From the NCBI GenBank assembly GCA_016713735.1, contig JADJOP010000026.1:1-41827 (forward strand): DNA of 41,827 nucleotides, in the 5' to 3' direction. Shown here in pieces: positions 32,216 to 40,545 of this stretch. This DNA comes from Bryobacterales bacterium. Lineage in GTDB: Bacteria > Acidobacteriota > Terriglobia > Bryobacterales > Bryobacteraceae. The translations under genes and the position numbers were made by a program. The notes under the pieces were generated by a model. The model was not told where the DNA came from, did not search any database, and was given only the letters and a program-made list of their open reading frames with translations. Every line of letters starts with the position of its first letter. The first letter of the stretch is position 1.

Positions 32216-33319
32216 TTAGCGTGGGGATGAGACGAGCCAGTCGCGGGTGAAGCGGGCGTAGCGGATGTCGCGGCCTCCGTCGGGGAGGGCTTGTTGCCAG
32301 ACGGCGATGATGGCGCCGTCGGCGGCTTGGGTGAGGCCGGGGTAGGAGACCTGGAGGCCTTCGGCTTGGGCGAGGATGCGGGGGGCGGACCAGGTTTTGC
32401 CGTGGTCGGAGGAGAGGGCGGCGCTGAGGGGGTAACGAGTGAGGGGGGAGTTGTTCCAGACGGCGACGATTTCGTGGGAGCCTTCCAGGCGGAGCAGGGC
32501 GGTGGGGGTGTTGTGGCCGGGGAGCGGGCTGGGGATGGGCGGGGACCAGGTGAGGCCGCCGTCGCGGCTGCGGCTTTCGTAGTGGTGGGTGCCGCCGGAG
32601 CGGAGGATCATGAGGACTTCGCCGTTGGCGAGCTCGACGAGGGCGGGTTCGCAGAGTCCGTTGGTGCCGCCGGGGGTGAGTTTGTCGAGGAGGACGTGGA
32701 GGCTGCCGTGGAGGGTCCAGTGGGCGCCGTCCTTGGAGATGAGAACTCCGGCGGTGAGGTCCATTTCGCCTTCGGTGCGGGCGGCCATGCCACGTTCGGG
32801 CCACTTGTCCCAGGCGATGCCGAGTAAGTAAGAGCCGTCGCGGAGGACGATGCCGTTGTGCTGCTTGCCGGCGACGTATTGGCGGGGGATGGGGATTTCT
32901 TCGAGGGGTCCCCAGGTGAGGCCGTTGTCGGGGGAGCGTTTGAACATGGTCCAGCTTTTGCGGATGCGGTTGGGCGATTCGACGACGGTGGCGAAGACGA
33001 AGACGCGGGGGCCATCGATGAGGATGTTGGGGTCGGCCATGATTTTGGAGGGGTCGGAGAGGAGGAGTTGGGGGGCGGACCAGGCCCGGCCGTGGTTTTG
33101 GGAGAAGGCGATGTAGACCTTGCCGGGGGAGCCGGATTTGGGGAATGACGACCAGACGGCGAGTAGTTGGCCATTGGCGAGTCGGGCGACCTGGGGGATG
33201 GTGTTGCGGTGGAAGTCGGCGCCGTCGGAGCGGATGACGGCTCCGGTTTCGAGGGTGGCTTGAGCGGCTGCGCCGAGGGCGAGGATTGGGAGAAGCGCGA
33301 GACGCGCGATCAGGGCCAT
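32216..33319 (-). CDS. Secreted BNR-repeat sialidase-like protein
   Basis: 367 residues from ATG 33319 with a signal peptide (ALLPILALGAAAQA). Asp-box (BNR) repeats are visible: SQNHGRAWSAP, SPDNGLTWGP, SRDGGLTWSPP and SSDHGKTWSAP, each with the S-x-D/N-x-G-x-x-W core. FHRNTIPQVARLANGQLLAVW matches the N-terminal Arg-containing strand of exo-sialidase-like propellers. The family removes terminal sialic acids or acts on related sugars; substrate is not certain. The start overlaps the end of the MlrC gene by 10 bases, so it is the third gene of a minus-strand operon. Confidence 0.85.
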   Translation of the reverse strand: MALIARLALLPILALGAAAQATLETGAVIRSDGADFHRNTIPQVARLANGQLLAVWSSFPKSGSPGKVYIAFSQNHGRAWSAPQLLLSDPSKIMADPNILIDGPRVFVFATVVESPNRIRKSWTMFKRSPDNGLTWGPLEEIPIPRQYVAGKQHNGIVLRDGSYLLGIAWDKWPERGMAARTEGEMDLTAGVLISKDGAHWTLHGSLHVLLDKLTPGGTNGLCEPALVELANGEVLMILRSGGTHHYESRSRDGGLTWSPPIPSPLPGHNTPTALLRLEGSHEIVAVWNNSPLTRYPLSAALSSDHGKTWSAPRILAQAEGLQVSYPGLTQAADGAIIAVWQQALPDGGRDIRYARFTRDWLVSSPR

Positions 33320-34805
33320 GTGGGTTGCTCCAGGGGGAAGAGGGGTTGGCGGCGGCGTTGGTAGGTGAAGTGGTGGGGGTTGTCGCTGGTGACGCCGGGG
33401 GTGTCGACGAGGAGGATTTGGGAGGCGATGGGTTCGTAGGCGGCGCGGGGGGCGACGACGCCTTTGACGATGAGGATGCGCTTCCATTCGGGGTGGATGC
33501 CGAGGCTGATGAGTTGTTCGAGGCTGAGGGGGGCCATGCGGCGGCTGGTGAGGACGATGGTGTGGGCGGCGGGGGTTTCGACTACGGCGGTGAGGCCTTG
33601 GTCGAAGTCGCCCCAACCGCCGTGGCGGATTTGGGGTTCGACGAAGCGGCCGTCGGAGAGGGTGCGGACGGTGGCTTCGATGGGGATGGGCTGGCCGTGG
33701 AGGTGGTCGGTGTGGCCGCCGACTTGGAGGTGGACGATTGCGCCGGGTCCGGCGGCGAGGCAGGCTTGGACGGCGGCGGGGTCGTAGAGGATGACGAGCG
33801 AGTTGCGGGCGTTTTGGCGGAGGATTTCGGCGAGCAGGATGGTGGAATCGGCGGGGGAGCCGGCGCCGACGTTGTCGCCGACGTCCATTAGGACGATGGG
33901 GCCTGGGAGAGGCGGTGGCGGCGATGGCCTGGGCGACGGCTTCGGCGGGGGTGGGGAGGGTGCCGGTGAGTTGGTGGCGGAGTCCCCAGGCGTGGTGGGC
34001 GAGATGGCGGGCGGCGGATTGAGCGAGGGCGGGGTTGTTGTCGGCGACGGCGAAGCAGGCGGCTCCCATCTCCTCGACGTCGGCGTAGTAGAAGCCCATG
34101 GTGATGGAGGCGGAGAGGATGCCGGGCCAGGCGAGGACTTCGGGGATAGCGGCGTAAAGATCGGCGGCGGGGGGCGAGGCGGTGTGCTGGCGGGAGATTT
34201 GGACGAGCATGGGGGGCGTTTCGAGGGCTTGCACGGGGCGGATTTCGCCGGAGAGGGTGCGGAGGAGGAGCGAGGCGGCTTCGCGGCCGCGGTCGCGCTG
34301 GTCGAGGTGGGGGTTGGAGCGGTAGGCGACGGTGGCGTTGGCGAGGGCGATCATGCGGGGGGAGACGTTGGCGTGGAGGTCGAGGGTGGTGACGATGGGG
34401 AGGTCGGGGCCGACGAGGGCGCGGATGCGGCGGAGGAGTTCGCCGTCGGCGTCGTGGTGATCGGCGCTGACGGTTGCCCCGTGGAGGGCGAGGAGGAGGC
34501 CGTCGAGGGGGAGGGCGGACTGGAGGTCGGCTAGGAGTTCGGCGGCGATGCGTTCGAAGGCTTCGGCGGTGATGGTGCCGCTGGGGACGGCGAAGGTGGC
34601 GAGGAGGGGGACAATTTCGGCGTGGGCGGAGGTTAGGGCGTCGAGGAAGCCGCCGAGTTCGTGGTGGGTATTGGTCCAGCGGTCGAGGAGGGCGGGGCCG
34701 CGGGTGAGGCTGGCGGCGGTGAAGTGATCGTAGGTGGTGGGTACGCCTAGGAAGGTGTTGGATTCGTGGAGGAAGCCGGCGACGGCGACGGGGAGGGCGG
34801 TTCAT
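33310..34805 (-). pseudogene. MlrC/M81-family metallopeptidase, with two reading-frame breaks
   Basis: The protein can be read from about 34801 (LPVAVAGFLHESNTFLG) through LLLALHGATVSADHHDADG, TLDLHANVSPRM and YRSNPHLDQ to the end of the N-terminal domain. It then resumes in another frame with GPIVLMDVGDNVGAG and ends at 33310. The zinc ligands of MlrC (Asp and His of DLHAN, His of NPH) are intact. The first break is at the start: the ATG at 34805, which overlaps the preceding stop, is one base out of frame with the protein. The second is near 33905 at a G/C run. MlrC enzymes open cyclic or modified peptides. About 498 residues if repaired. Either a decaying gene or base-calling errors. Confidence 0.78.
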
Positions 34806-36148
34806 GCGAGGGGGTGCTCCAGGATTTGGCGGAGAGCGGTGAGGGTTTCGTCGATTTCGGTGGGGGTGTGGGCGGTGGAGAGATACCAGCGGCCGTCGGG
34901 GAGGACGAGGATGCCGGAGTCGAGGAGGGCGAGGGCGAGGTCGGAGTAGAGGGCGTTGTCGGCGGCGAGGGTGTCGCGGTAGGTGCGGGGCTGGCGGTCG
35001 AGGAAGGAGAGGTGGAAGACGGGTCCGGCGCCGGAGGTGATGATGGGGTGGCCGGAGTCGCGGAGGAGGGTTTCCATGCCTTGGCGGAGGCGTTCGCCGT
35101 TTTGCCAGAGGGAGGCGTAGACGGCGGCGTTGTCGCGCGAGAGTTCTTCGAGGGTGGCTTTGGCGGCGGCGAGGGCGATGGGGTTGCCGTTGAGGGTTCC
35201 GGCGTGGACGACTTTGCCGTCGGCGATGAGGGTCATGAATTCGCGGCGGCCGGCGAGGATGCTCAAGGGGAGTCCACCGCCGGCGGCTTTGGCGAAGGTG
35301 GCGAGGTCGGGCGTGATGCCGTAGTGTTGTTGCGCGCCGCCGAGGGCGAGGCGGAAGCCGGTGATCACTTCGTCGAAGATGAGGAGGGTGCCGTGGCGGG
35401 TGGTGATGTCGCGGAGGAAGGCGAGGAAGCCGGGATCAGGCGGGAGGCAGCCGCTGTTGCAGAGGAGGGGTTCGCAGACGACGGCGGCGAGGTCGTTGCC
35501 GGCTTCGGCGAAGGCGCGTTCGACGGCGGGGCGGTCGTTCCATTCGACGGCGAGGGTTTCGTGGTTGGGGCGCTGGCCGAGGCCGACGGGGATGGGCGCG
35601 CCGGCGGCGGAGTCGATTTGCTGGCGGGTGGGGCGGTAGCTGACCAGGACGCTGTCGTCCCAGCCGTGGTAGTGGCCTTCGAACTTGAGGTATTTGGTGC
35701 GTCCGGTGGCGGCGCGGGCGAGGCGGAGGGCGACCTGGACGATTTCGGTGCCGCTGTTGGCGTAGGCGATGAGGTCGGCGCAGGGGATGGCGCGGCAGAG
35801 GAGTTCGGCGACTTGGAATTCGAGGTCGTGCTGGGCGCCGTAGGTGTGGCCGAGGGGGAGTTGGGCGGCGATGGCGCGGTTGATGGCGGGGTGGGCGTGG
35901 CCGAGGATGAGGGGTCCCCAGGCGAGGGTGTAGTCGATGTAGGAGTTGGCGTCGACGTCGGTGATGCGGGGTCCGGCGGCGTGTTGGAAGTAGAGGGGGG
36001 AGGGGCGGGCGGAGCGGCGGAGGGCGGTGGAGACTCCTCCGGCAAGGCTTTGCTGGGCGCGGTGGTAGCGGGCGAGGGAGCCGGGGATTTTGGCGCGGAC
36101 GCTGGATTCGCGGGCGGCGGCTTGGGCGCGGATGGGGGAGGTGGGCAT
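34802..36148 (-). CDS. Class-III aminotransferase, glutamate-1-semialdehyde aminomutase-like
   Basis: 448 residues from ATG 36148; the longer frame to 36280 adds an implausible leader overlapping the RidA gene. The PLP-enzyme signature is clear: YANSGTEIVQVALRLARAAT (substrate and phosphate site), FDEVITGFRL (Asp to the pyridine nitrogen), the Schiff-base Lys in TFAKAAGGGLP, and GTLNGNP. It resembles HemL, but in Acidobacteriota many paralogues serve catabolism rather than tetrapyrrole synthesis, and the neighbours (MlrC and a sialidase-like protein) support a catabolic role. The stop overlaps the ATG of the next gene (ATGA). Confidence 0.87.
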   Translation of the reverse strand: MPTSPIRAQAAARESSVRAKIPGSLARYHRAQQSLAGGVSTALRRSARPSPLYFQHAAGPRITDVDANSYIDYTLAWGPLILGHAHPAINRAIAAQLPLGHTYGAQHDLEFQVAELLCRAIPCADLIAYANSGTEIVQVALRLARAATGRTKYLKFEGHYHGWDDSVLVSYRPTRQQIDSAAGAPIPVGLGQRPNHETLAVEWNDRPAVERAFAEAGNDLAAVVCEPLLCNSGCLPPDPGFLAFLRDITTRHGTLLIFDEVITGFRLALGGAQQHYGITPDLATFAKAAGGGLPLSILAGRREFMTLIADGKVVHAGTLNGNPIALAAAKATLEELSRDNAAVYASLWQNGERLRQGMETLLRDSGHPIITSGAGPVFHLSFLDRQPRTYRDTLAADNALYSDLALALLDSGILVLPDGRWYLSTAHTPTEIDETLTALRQILEHPLA

Positions 36149-36253
36149 GGGGCGGGTGGAGTCCAGGTGGCTATTATCGCGCGGGCGAGGGGCACGGAAG
36201 TGGAGGTGGAGAGGCGCGGGTTTGGCGGGGCTTCGTACAATGGGGATCACGCT

Positions 36254-36943
36254 ATGACGCCACAACAGAAAGCCGAACAACTTGGGATTGTGTTTGAGAA
36301 GCAGACGCCGGGGTATTTGAATTTGTGCATCCGGTCAGGGAATCAGTTGATCACGTCGGGGCACGTGAGCACGCTGAAGGGGAAGCTGGGGGCGGGGTTG
36401 ACGACGCAGGAGGGCTACGAAGCGGCCAAGGACTGCGCGGCGAAGATTTTGAACTCGGTTTGGAATGCGCATGGGACGCTGGACGGGCTGCGGGTGCTGA
36501 AGCTGTTGGGGTGCGTGAATTCGGTGCCGGATTTCATTGAGCAGCATTTGGTGATCAATGGGGCGTCGGATTTGCTGCATGAGATTTTCGGGAAAACGGG
36601 GGATGGGTTTCATGCGCGGTCGGCGGTGGGGTTTGTGTCGTTGCCGACGGGGGTGGCGGTGGAGGTGGAGGCGGTGTTTGAGGTGGGGGGTGGGAGGGGG
36701 GCAGCCTTGACCCGCAGCTACTCGATTGTGTTGGAGAGGGGGCCTTCGGGGCTTAGTGCGTATGTGCCGGAGCTGCCCTCGATTTTGGTGACTGGGAGTA
36801 CGGTGGAGGAGTTGCGGGCGCGGGCGGTGGAGGCGATTCGGATTTATTGGGAAGAGGTGAGGGTGGAGGGGGAGCCTGGGGCGGTGCTGGAGGAGATTGT
36901 GGTGGAGTTGCGGACGGAGAGGCCTGGGCTGGCACAAGCCTGA
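36254..36943 (+). CDS. RidA-family protein fused in frame to a HicB-like antitoxin domain
   Basis: 229 residues. Residues 1-145 are a RidA/YjgF-type enamine deaminase-like protein (NQLITSGHVSTLKGKLGAG, SVWNAHGTLDGLRVLKLLG, HARSAVGFVSLPTGVAVEVEAVFEV). A Gly-rich run of G bases at about 36683-36700 follows, then a HicB-like domain (SYSIVLERGPSGLSAYVPEL, STVEELRARAVEAIRIYWEE). Two further Gs in the run would instead end RidA at a TGA overlapping a TTG start at 36707 for a separate 78-residue HicB protein. No HicA toxin is visible beside it. So either a true fusion or two coupled genes joined by a run-length error; the second seems likelier. Confidence 0.72.
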   Translation: MTPQQKAEQLGIVFEKQTPGYLNLCIRSGNQLITSGHVSTLKGKLGAGLTTQEGYEAAKDCAAKILNSVWNAHGTLDGLRVLKLLGCVNSVPDFIEQHLVINGASDLLHEIFGKTGDGFHARSAVGFVSLPTGVAVEVEAVFEVGGGRGAALTRSYSIVLERGPSGLSAYVPELPSILVTGSTVEELRARAVEAIRIYWEEVRVEGEPGAVLEEIVVELRTERPGLAQA

Positions 36944-37054
36944 GCGGACTGTCGCGCCGAGATGGGAAGTTTACGTTCATGAGCGTTTAAAACAACTCTC
37001 AGAATCCACTGCACCGACGCGCCCTCAAAGGGTCCACAATCCATAACTGTGTGC

Positions 37055-37083
37055 TTGCTTTCTCTTTTTATTCGCCATAAAAT
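37055..37083 (+). promoter_or_regulatory. Sigma70-like promoter of the TcmP operon
   Basis: TTGCTT (37055-37060), a 17-base spacer and TAAAAT (37078-37083), about 190 bases before the tcmP start. The 327-base region 36944-37270 holds no gene, is notably AT-richer than the rest of the window (for example TCTCTTTTTATTC), and contains this as its best promoter match. Confidence 0.6.
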
Positions 37084-37270
37084 ATTCGTAGTCAGAGTCG
37101 CGGAACTGCCCAAGCCCACAGTGAGTCGCTCAAACAACGGCTTGGCCGGCGCATGAAGTTGTGACGAGAGCATCCTTCTCGTGAAATGTCTATACCATCA
37201 TGAGCGTGAGTGTCCCGCCTCGCAACGGCAAGAGGTTAGTGCCGTACCGGGGGTCAAACAGGAGTCCAGG

Positions 37271-38392
37271 ATGAGCACCGAGACCTTTTTCGAGGAGTCG
37301 AAGGAACAATCCACGGTGAAGACCGCGATCGTATCCAAGTATTTCTGGAGTTGGGCGAAGGTGATCATGCCGCAGGCGCGTAAGAGCGCGAAACAGAAGA
37401 TCGCGTACCTTGACCTTTTCGCTGGACCGGGTCGGTACAAGGACGGCACGAAGTCTACACCACTTCTAATCCTGGAGAAGGCGATCCAGGATCCGCAAAT
37501 GAGCCAGATGCTCGTCACGATTTTCAACGACAAAGACGACAACAATGCACATGACCTGCAGACCGCGATCGATCAACTGCCAGGCATAGCGACATTGAAG
37601 CACAGGCCGATTGTCTGGAACAACGAGGTCGGATCAGAGATGGTCAAGCTGTTTTCTTCGACTCACCTGGTGCCGACGCTATTCTTCGTCGATCCGTGGG
37701 GGTATAAGGGGCTCTCGCTCCAACTCGTGAACTCGGTACTTAAAGACTGGGGCTGTGACTGCATTTTTTTCTTCAACTACAACCGCATCAATATGGGGCT
37801 TAGCAATCGAATGGTGCAGGAACACATGGCCGCGCTCTTCGGCGAGGGGCGGGTGCAGACTCTTGGCGAAAGACTCGCCGGTCTCTCGCCAGACGACAGG
37901 GAGAACTGTGTCGTGGAGGAGCTCTGCGGCGCACTGGGCGCGAAGCAGGGCCGCTATGTGCTGCCGTTCAGCTTTAAGAATGACGCTGGCACGAGGACCA
38001 GCCACAATCTCATCTTCGTCAGTAAGCATCCGCTCGGCTACAGCATCATGAAGGAGATCATGGCTGCCGAAAGTTCCTTGTATGAACAGGGCGTCCCAAG
38101 CTTTCAGTACAGCCCTGCCGACATGCGGTTCCCGCTTTTGTTCGAGCTGAACCGCCCGTTGGATGACCTCGAGGAGATGTTACTCGCTGCATTCGAAGGC
38201 AGGACGGTAACGATGCAGGATATTTACGAGAGGCACCACACTGGCCGCCGCTTCATTAAGAAGAACTATAAAGACGCGCTCAAACAGATGGAAGTTAGGG
38301 GCCTAATTCGATGTGAGCCGTCGAAGCGTCCCAAGGGTACTTTCGGGGACAGCGTGAAGGTAACCTTTCCTGGAGGTGGCGAAGGTGGCTAA
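37271..38392 (+). CDS. tcmP: Three-Cys-motif partner protein TcmP
   Basis: 373 residues from ATG 37271 (CAGGAG upstream; the in-frame extension to 37181 lacks support). Typical start: TETFFEESKEQSTVKTAIVSKYF. A methyltransferase-like motif, YLDLFAGPGRYKDG (46-59), is followed by LFFVDPWGYKGLS (138-149), then a C-terminal winged-helix-like part (TVTMQDIYERHHTGRRFIK). TcmP proteins are named for lying next to a protein with a three-Cys motif, as here; the activity is not established. Codon and base composition are much closer to 50-55% GC than the flanks by eye, suggesting transfer. The stop overlaps the partner gene by 8 bases. I infer a nucleic-acid-related or defence role. Confidence 0.88.
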   Translation: MSTETFFEESKEQSTVKTAIVSKYFWSWAKVIMPQARKSAKQKIAYLDLFAGPGRYKDGTKSTPLLILEKAIQDPQMSQMLVTIFNDKDDNNAHDLQTAIDQLPGIATLKHRPIVWNNEVGSEMVKLFSSTHLVPTLFFVDPWGYKGLSLQLVNSVLKDWGCDCIFFFNYNRINMGLSNRMVQEHMAALFGEGRVQTLGERLAGLSPDDRENCVVEELCGALGAKQGRYVLPFSFKNDAGTRTSHNLIFVSKHPLGYSIMKEIMAAESSLYEQGVPSFQYSPADMRFPLLFELNRPLDDLEEMLLAAFEGRTVTMQDIYERHHTGRRFIKKNYKDALKQMEVRGLIRCEPSKRPKGTFGDSVKVTFPGGGEGG

Positions 38393-39143
38393 GTCAGGCA
38401 TTGAATGGACTGATGCAACGTGGAACCCGGTAACTGGCTGTACGAAGATCAGTCCCGGTTGTAAGTATTGCTACGCCGAGCGAATGGCGAAACGCCTCAA
38501 GGCCATGGGACAGCGGAACTACACAAATGGGTTCGAGCTAACGCTTCAGCCGCACATGCTTGAACTCCCTCTGAAGTGGCGGCAGCCTTCACAAGTGTTC
38601 GTGAACTCAATGAGCGATCTCTTCCACATTGACGTTCCCATCGCTTACATCAAGCAGGTATTCGACGTGATGCGGCGCGCGCACTGGCATCAGTACCAGG
38701 TCCTCACCAAGCGATCTGAGAGGCTTCGTGAACTCGCTCCACAGCTGACCTGGGAGCCTCAAATCTGGATGGGCGTGAGCATAGAGAGCGAAGACTACTT
38801 GTATCGCATCGACGATCTCCGGCACACGGGTGCCCAGACCAAGTTCCTGTCTCTAGAACCGTTGCTCGGACCACTGCACAAGCTCAACCTGCGGGGTATC
38901 GACTGGGTTATCGTGGGTGGCGAGTCCGGGCCCGGTGCCCGTCCCATGGATGCGGAGTGGGTCCGGGAGATTCGAGATAGATGCCTCCAGGCGAATGTGG
39001 CGTTCTTTTTTAAACAGTGGGGCGGGCCCGTCAAGAGCAAGACTGGACGAGTGCTTGATGGCCGTACCTGGGATGAGATGCCCGTTGACGCCGCGGCGCG
39101 GATCCAACATCCGTTTCCGATCCTCACGGCGGCGGTGGGATGA
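38385..39143 (+). CDS. Three-Cys-motif (DUF5131, phage Gp37/Gp68-like) protein
   Basis: 252 residues from GTG 38385, eight bases after GGAGG; a GTG at 38376 is too close to that site. The family opening SGIEWTDATWNPVTGCTKIS is present, with Cys19, Cys26 and Cys29 in C-x6-C-x2-C, reminiscent of a radical-SAM or metal-cluster site but not the canonical CxxxCxxC. Later landmarks are NSMSDLFH, VLTKRSERL, WMGVSIES, VIVGGESGPGARPM and FFFKQWGG. Related genes occur in phages and genomic islands. It forms a coupled two-gene unit with tcmP. The chemistry is unknown; a redox or SAM-dependent reaction on a nucleic acid is inference. Confidence 0.88.
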   Translation: MAKSGIEWTDATWNPVTGCTKISPGCKYCYAERMAKRLKAMGQRNYTNGFELTLQPHMLELPLKWRQPSQVFVNSMSDLFHIDVPIAYIKQVFDVMRRAHWHQYQVLTKRSERLRELAPQLTWEPQIWMGVSIESEDYLYRIDDLRHTGAQTKFLSLEPLLGPLHKLNLRGIDWVIVGGESGPGARPMDAEWVREIRDRCLQANVAFFFKQWGGPVKSKTGRVLDGRTWDEMPVDAAARIQHPFPILTAAVG

Positions 39144-39251
39144 CTCGGCATCCGATCCCCATCAGGAGCGCGATCTGATGCTCGACGAGAAGGTCTAGGC
39201 GCAGCCAAGTGTTAGTCCGACCATACGGCTTTTTTCAGATCTGACGGACGG

Positions 39252-40439
39252 CTACCCCACCAACTCCCGCAGCCTGCGGCCGATGGTGTCGGGGTCTTCG
39301 GGGCGGAGGGCGGTGGGGTTGAAGCTGACGATGCCGTTGGGGGTTTGGGAGGGGTCGGCGTGGATGGAGGGGGTGCCGTTTTGGAGGGCGATGCAGAGGT
39401 CCATGGCGGAGAGTTTGGAGGCGCGGTCGAGGGTGAGGACGAAGCGGGGGGTGGAGCCGCCGGTGCGGATTTCGGTGCGGGCGTTGCGGAGGGTGCCGGT
39501 GGCGGAATCGAGGCGTTTGACAAGGGCGAGGAGGCGGTCGTGACGGGATTGTTCGTTTTCGGCCAGGAAGCGGCGTAAGGCGACCAGGAGGCCGACGATG
39601 GTTTCCTTGCCTACCTTGCATTGGCGGCCGATGCCGTGGGGCGGGAGTCCGGCGAGGCGGTGTTTGTCGATCAGGGTGGGCGGCGGGGACCATTGCTCCC
39701 AGGCGATGTCGAGGTCGAGCTGCTGGAGGACGGCGGACATGATGAGGTCGCGGGCGCCGCAGAGGATGCCGGAGCCTTGGGGGCCGGCGATGGCTTTGCC
39801 GCCGGAGAAGGCGACGAGGTCGGCGCCGGCGGAGAGGAAGCGGCGGAGGTTGGAGGCGGGGGGGAGTTGGGCGGCGGCGTCGACGAGGAGGGGGACGTGT
39901 TGGGAGTTGGCGACGCGGGCAACCTCTTCGATGGTGGGGTGGGCGCTGCCGTGGGCGACGAAGACAATCGCCGCGGTGCGTTCGGTGACGGCGGCAGCGA
40001 TTTCCCAGGGTTCGGCGTCGCGGACGCCTGCGCCGGCGATGCGGTCAGGCAGGCCGACTTCGACGATGCGGACGCCGGCGGAGCGGATGGCGTGGTCGTA
40101 CTGATTGCGCTGGCTGCGGACCATGACGACTTCGTTCTTCATGCCGGTGGTGTCGGGGAGGCGGGCCATTTTGGCGGGGTCGAGGCCGGCGATGCAGGCG
40201 GCGGTGCCGAGGAGGAGTCCGGCGGCGGCGCCTGAGGTGACGATGCCGGCTTCGGCGCCGGTGGCTTCGGCGATGATTTTGCTGGCGGAGGCCTGGAGTT
40301 CAGCCATGTCGACGCAGTATTGGGCGGCTTCCTGCATGGCGGCGGTGACCTCGGGGTGGAGGAGCGCGCCGGAGACGCGGGTGGAGGTGCCTTTGGCGTT
40401 GATGATGGTGCGCGCGCCGAGGGTGTCGTAGATGCTCAT
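39252..40439 (-). CDS. PLP-dependent SelA/DgaE-like enzyme (class-V-type fold)
   Basis: 395 residues from ATG 40439 (the longer frame to 41033 is rejected). The start GARTIINAKGTSTRVSGALL and EAAQYCVDMAELQ match the SelA / D-glucosaminate-6-phosphate ammonia-lyase branch. The PLP Lys lies in AFSGGKAIAGPQGSGILCG, with LLVDAAAQLPP supplying the Asp to the pyridine ring. Usual length. Without tRNA-Sec or other selenium genes here, a carbon-oxygen or carbon-nitrogen lyase on an amino acid or amino sugar is likelier than selenocysteine synthesis. It diverges from the serine hydrolase gene, and its start region is shared with that promoter. Confidence 0.82.
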   Translation of the reverse strand: MSIYDTLGARTIINAKGTSTRVSGALLHPEVTAAMQEAAQYCVDMAELQASASKIIAEATGAEAGIVTSGAAAGLLLGTAACIAGLDPAKMARLPDTTGMKNEVVMVRSQRNQYDHAIRSAGVRIVEVGLPDRIAGAGVRDAEPWEIAAAVTERTAAIVFVAHGSAHPTIEEVARVANSQHVPLLVDAAAQLPPASNLRRFLSAGADLVAFSGGKAIAGPQGSGILCGARDLIMSAVLQQLDLDIAWEQWSPPPTLIDKHRLAGLPPHGIGRQCKVGKETIVGLLVALRRFLAENEQSRHDRLLALVKRLDSATGTLRNARTEIRTGGSTPRFVLTLDRASKLSAMDLCIALQNGTPSIHADPSQTPNGIVSFNPTALRPEDPDTIGRRLRELVG

Positions 40440-40484
40440 GGCGTGTGATTGCATGATCGCATGGGGGTGGCGGGAGGAACGGAA

Positions 40485-40513
40485 TTGACAGTGGTTGCTT
40501 GTCGGCGTAAAGT
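40485..40513 (+). promoter_or_regulatory. Near-consensus sigma70 promoter of the serine hydrolase gene
   Basis: A perfect TTGACA (40485-40490), a 17-base spacer and TAAAGT (40508-40513). It is the best promoter match in the window. The predicted transcript would start near 40520, which rules out the GTG at 40495 as translation start and supports ATG 40546. Confidence 0.75.
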
Positions 40514-40545
40514 ACTTGGTGAATTGTATGCCTGACGGGAAGAAC

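Noticed and set aside
32216..34354. A single 712-residue minus-strand protein joining MlrC and sialidase.
   Set aside because: Its middle ~200 residues are Arg/Pro/His-rich out-of-frame translation; the real parts are MlrC (frameshifted) and a separate sialidase with its own signal peptide.
34766..36253. Very long plus-strand frame, Gly/Glu/Val-rich, running into the RidA gene.
   Set aside because: It is the mirror of the class-III aminotransferase on the minus strand; the repetitive acidic composition is a GC-skew shadow.
34802..36280. Start of the class-III aminotransferase at 36280.
   Set aside because: It would add 44 unlike residues overlapping the divergent RidA gene; ATG 36148 gives a normal N-terminus.
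39143..39251. Possible intrinsic terminator (T6 near 39229) between the island and the PLP enzyme gene.
   Set aside because: No stem of useful length precedes the T run; pairings found are only 3-5 bases.
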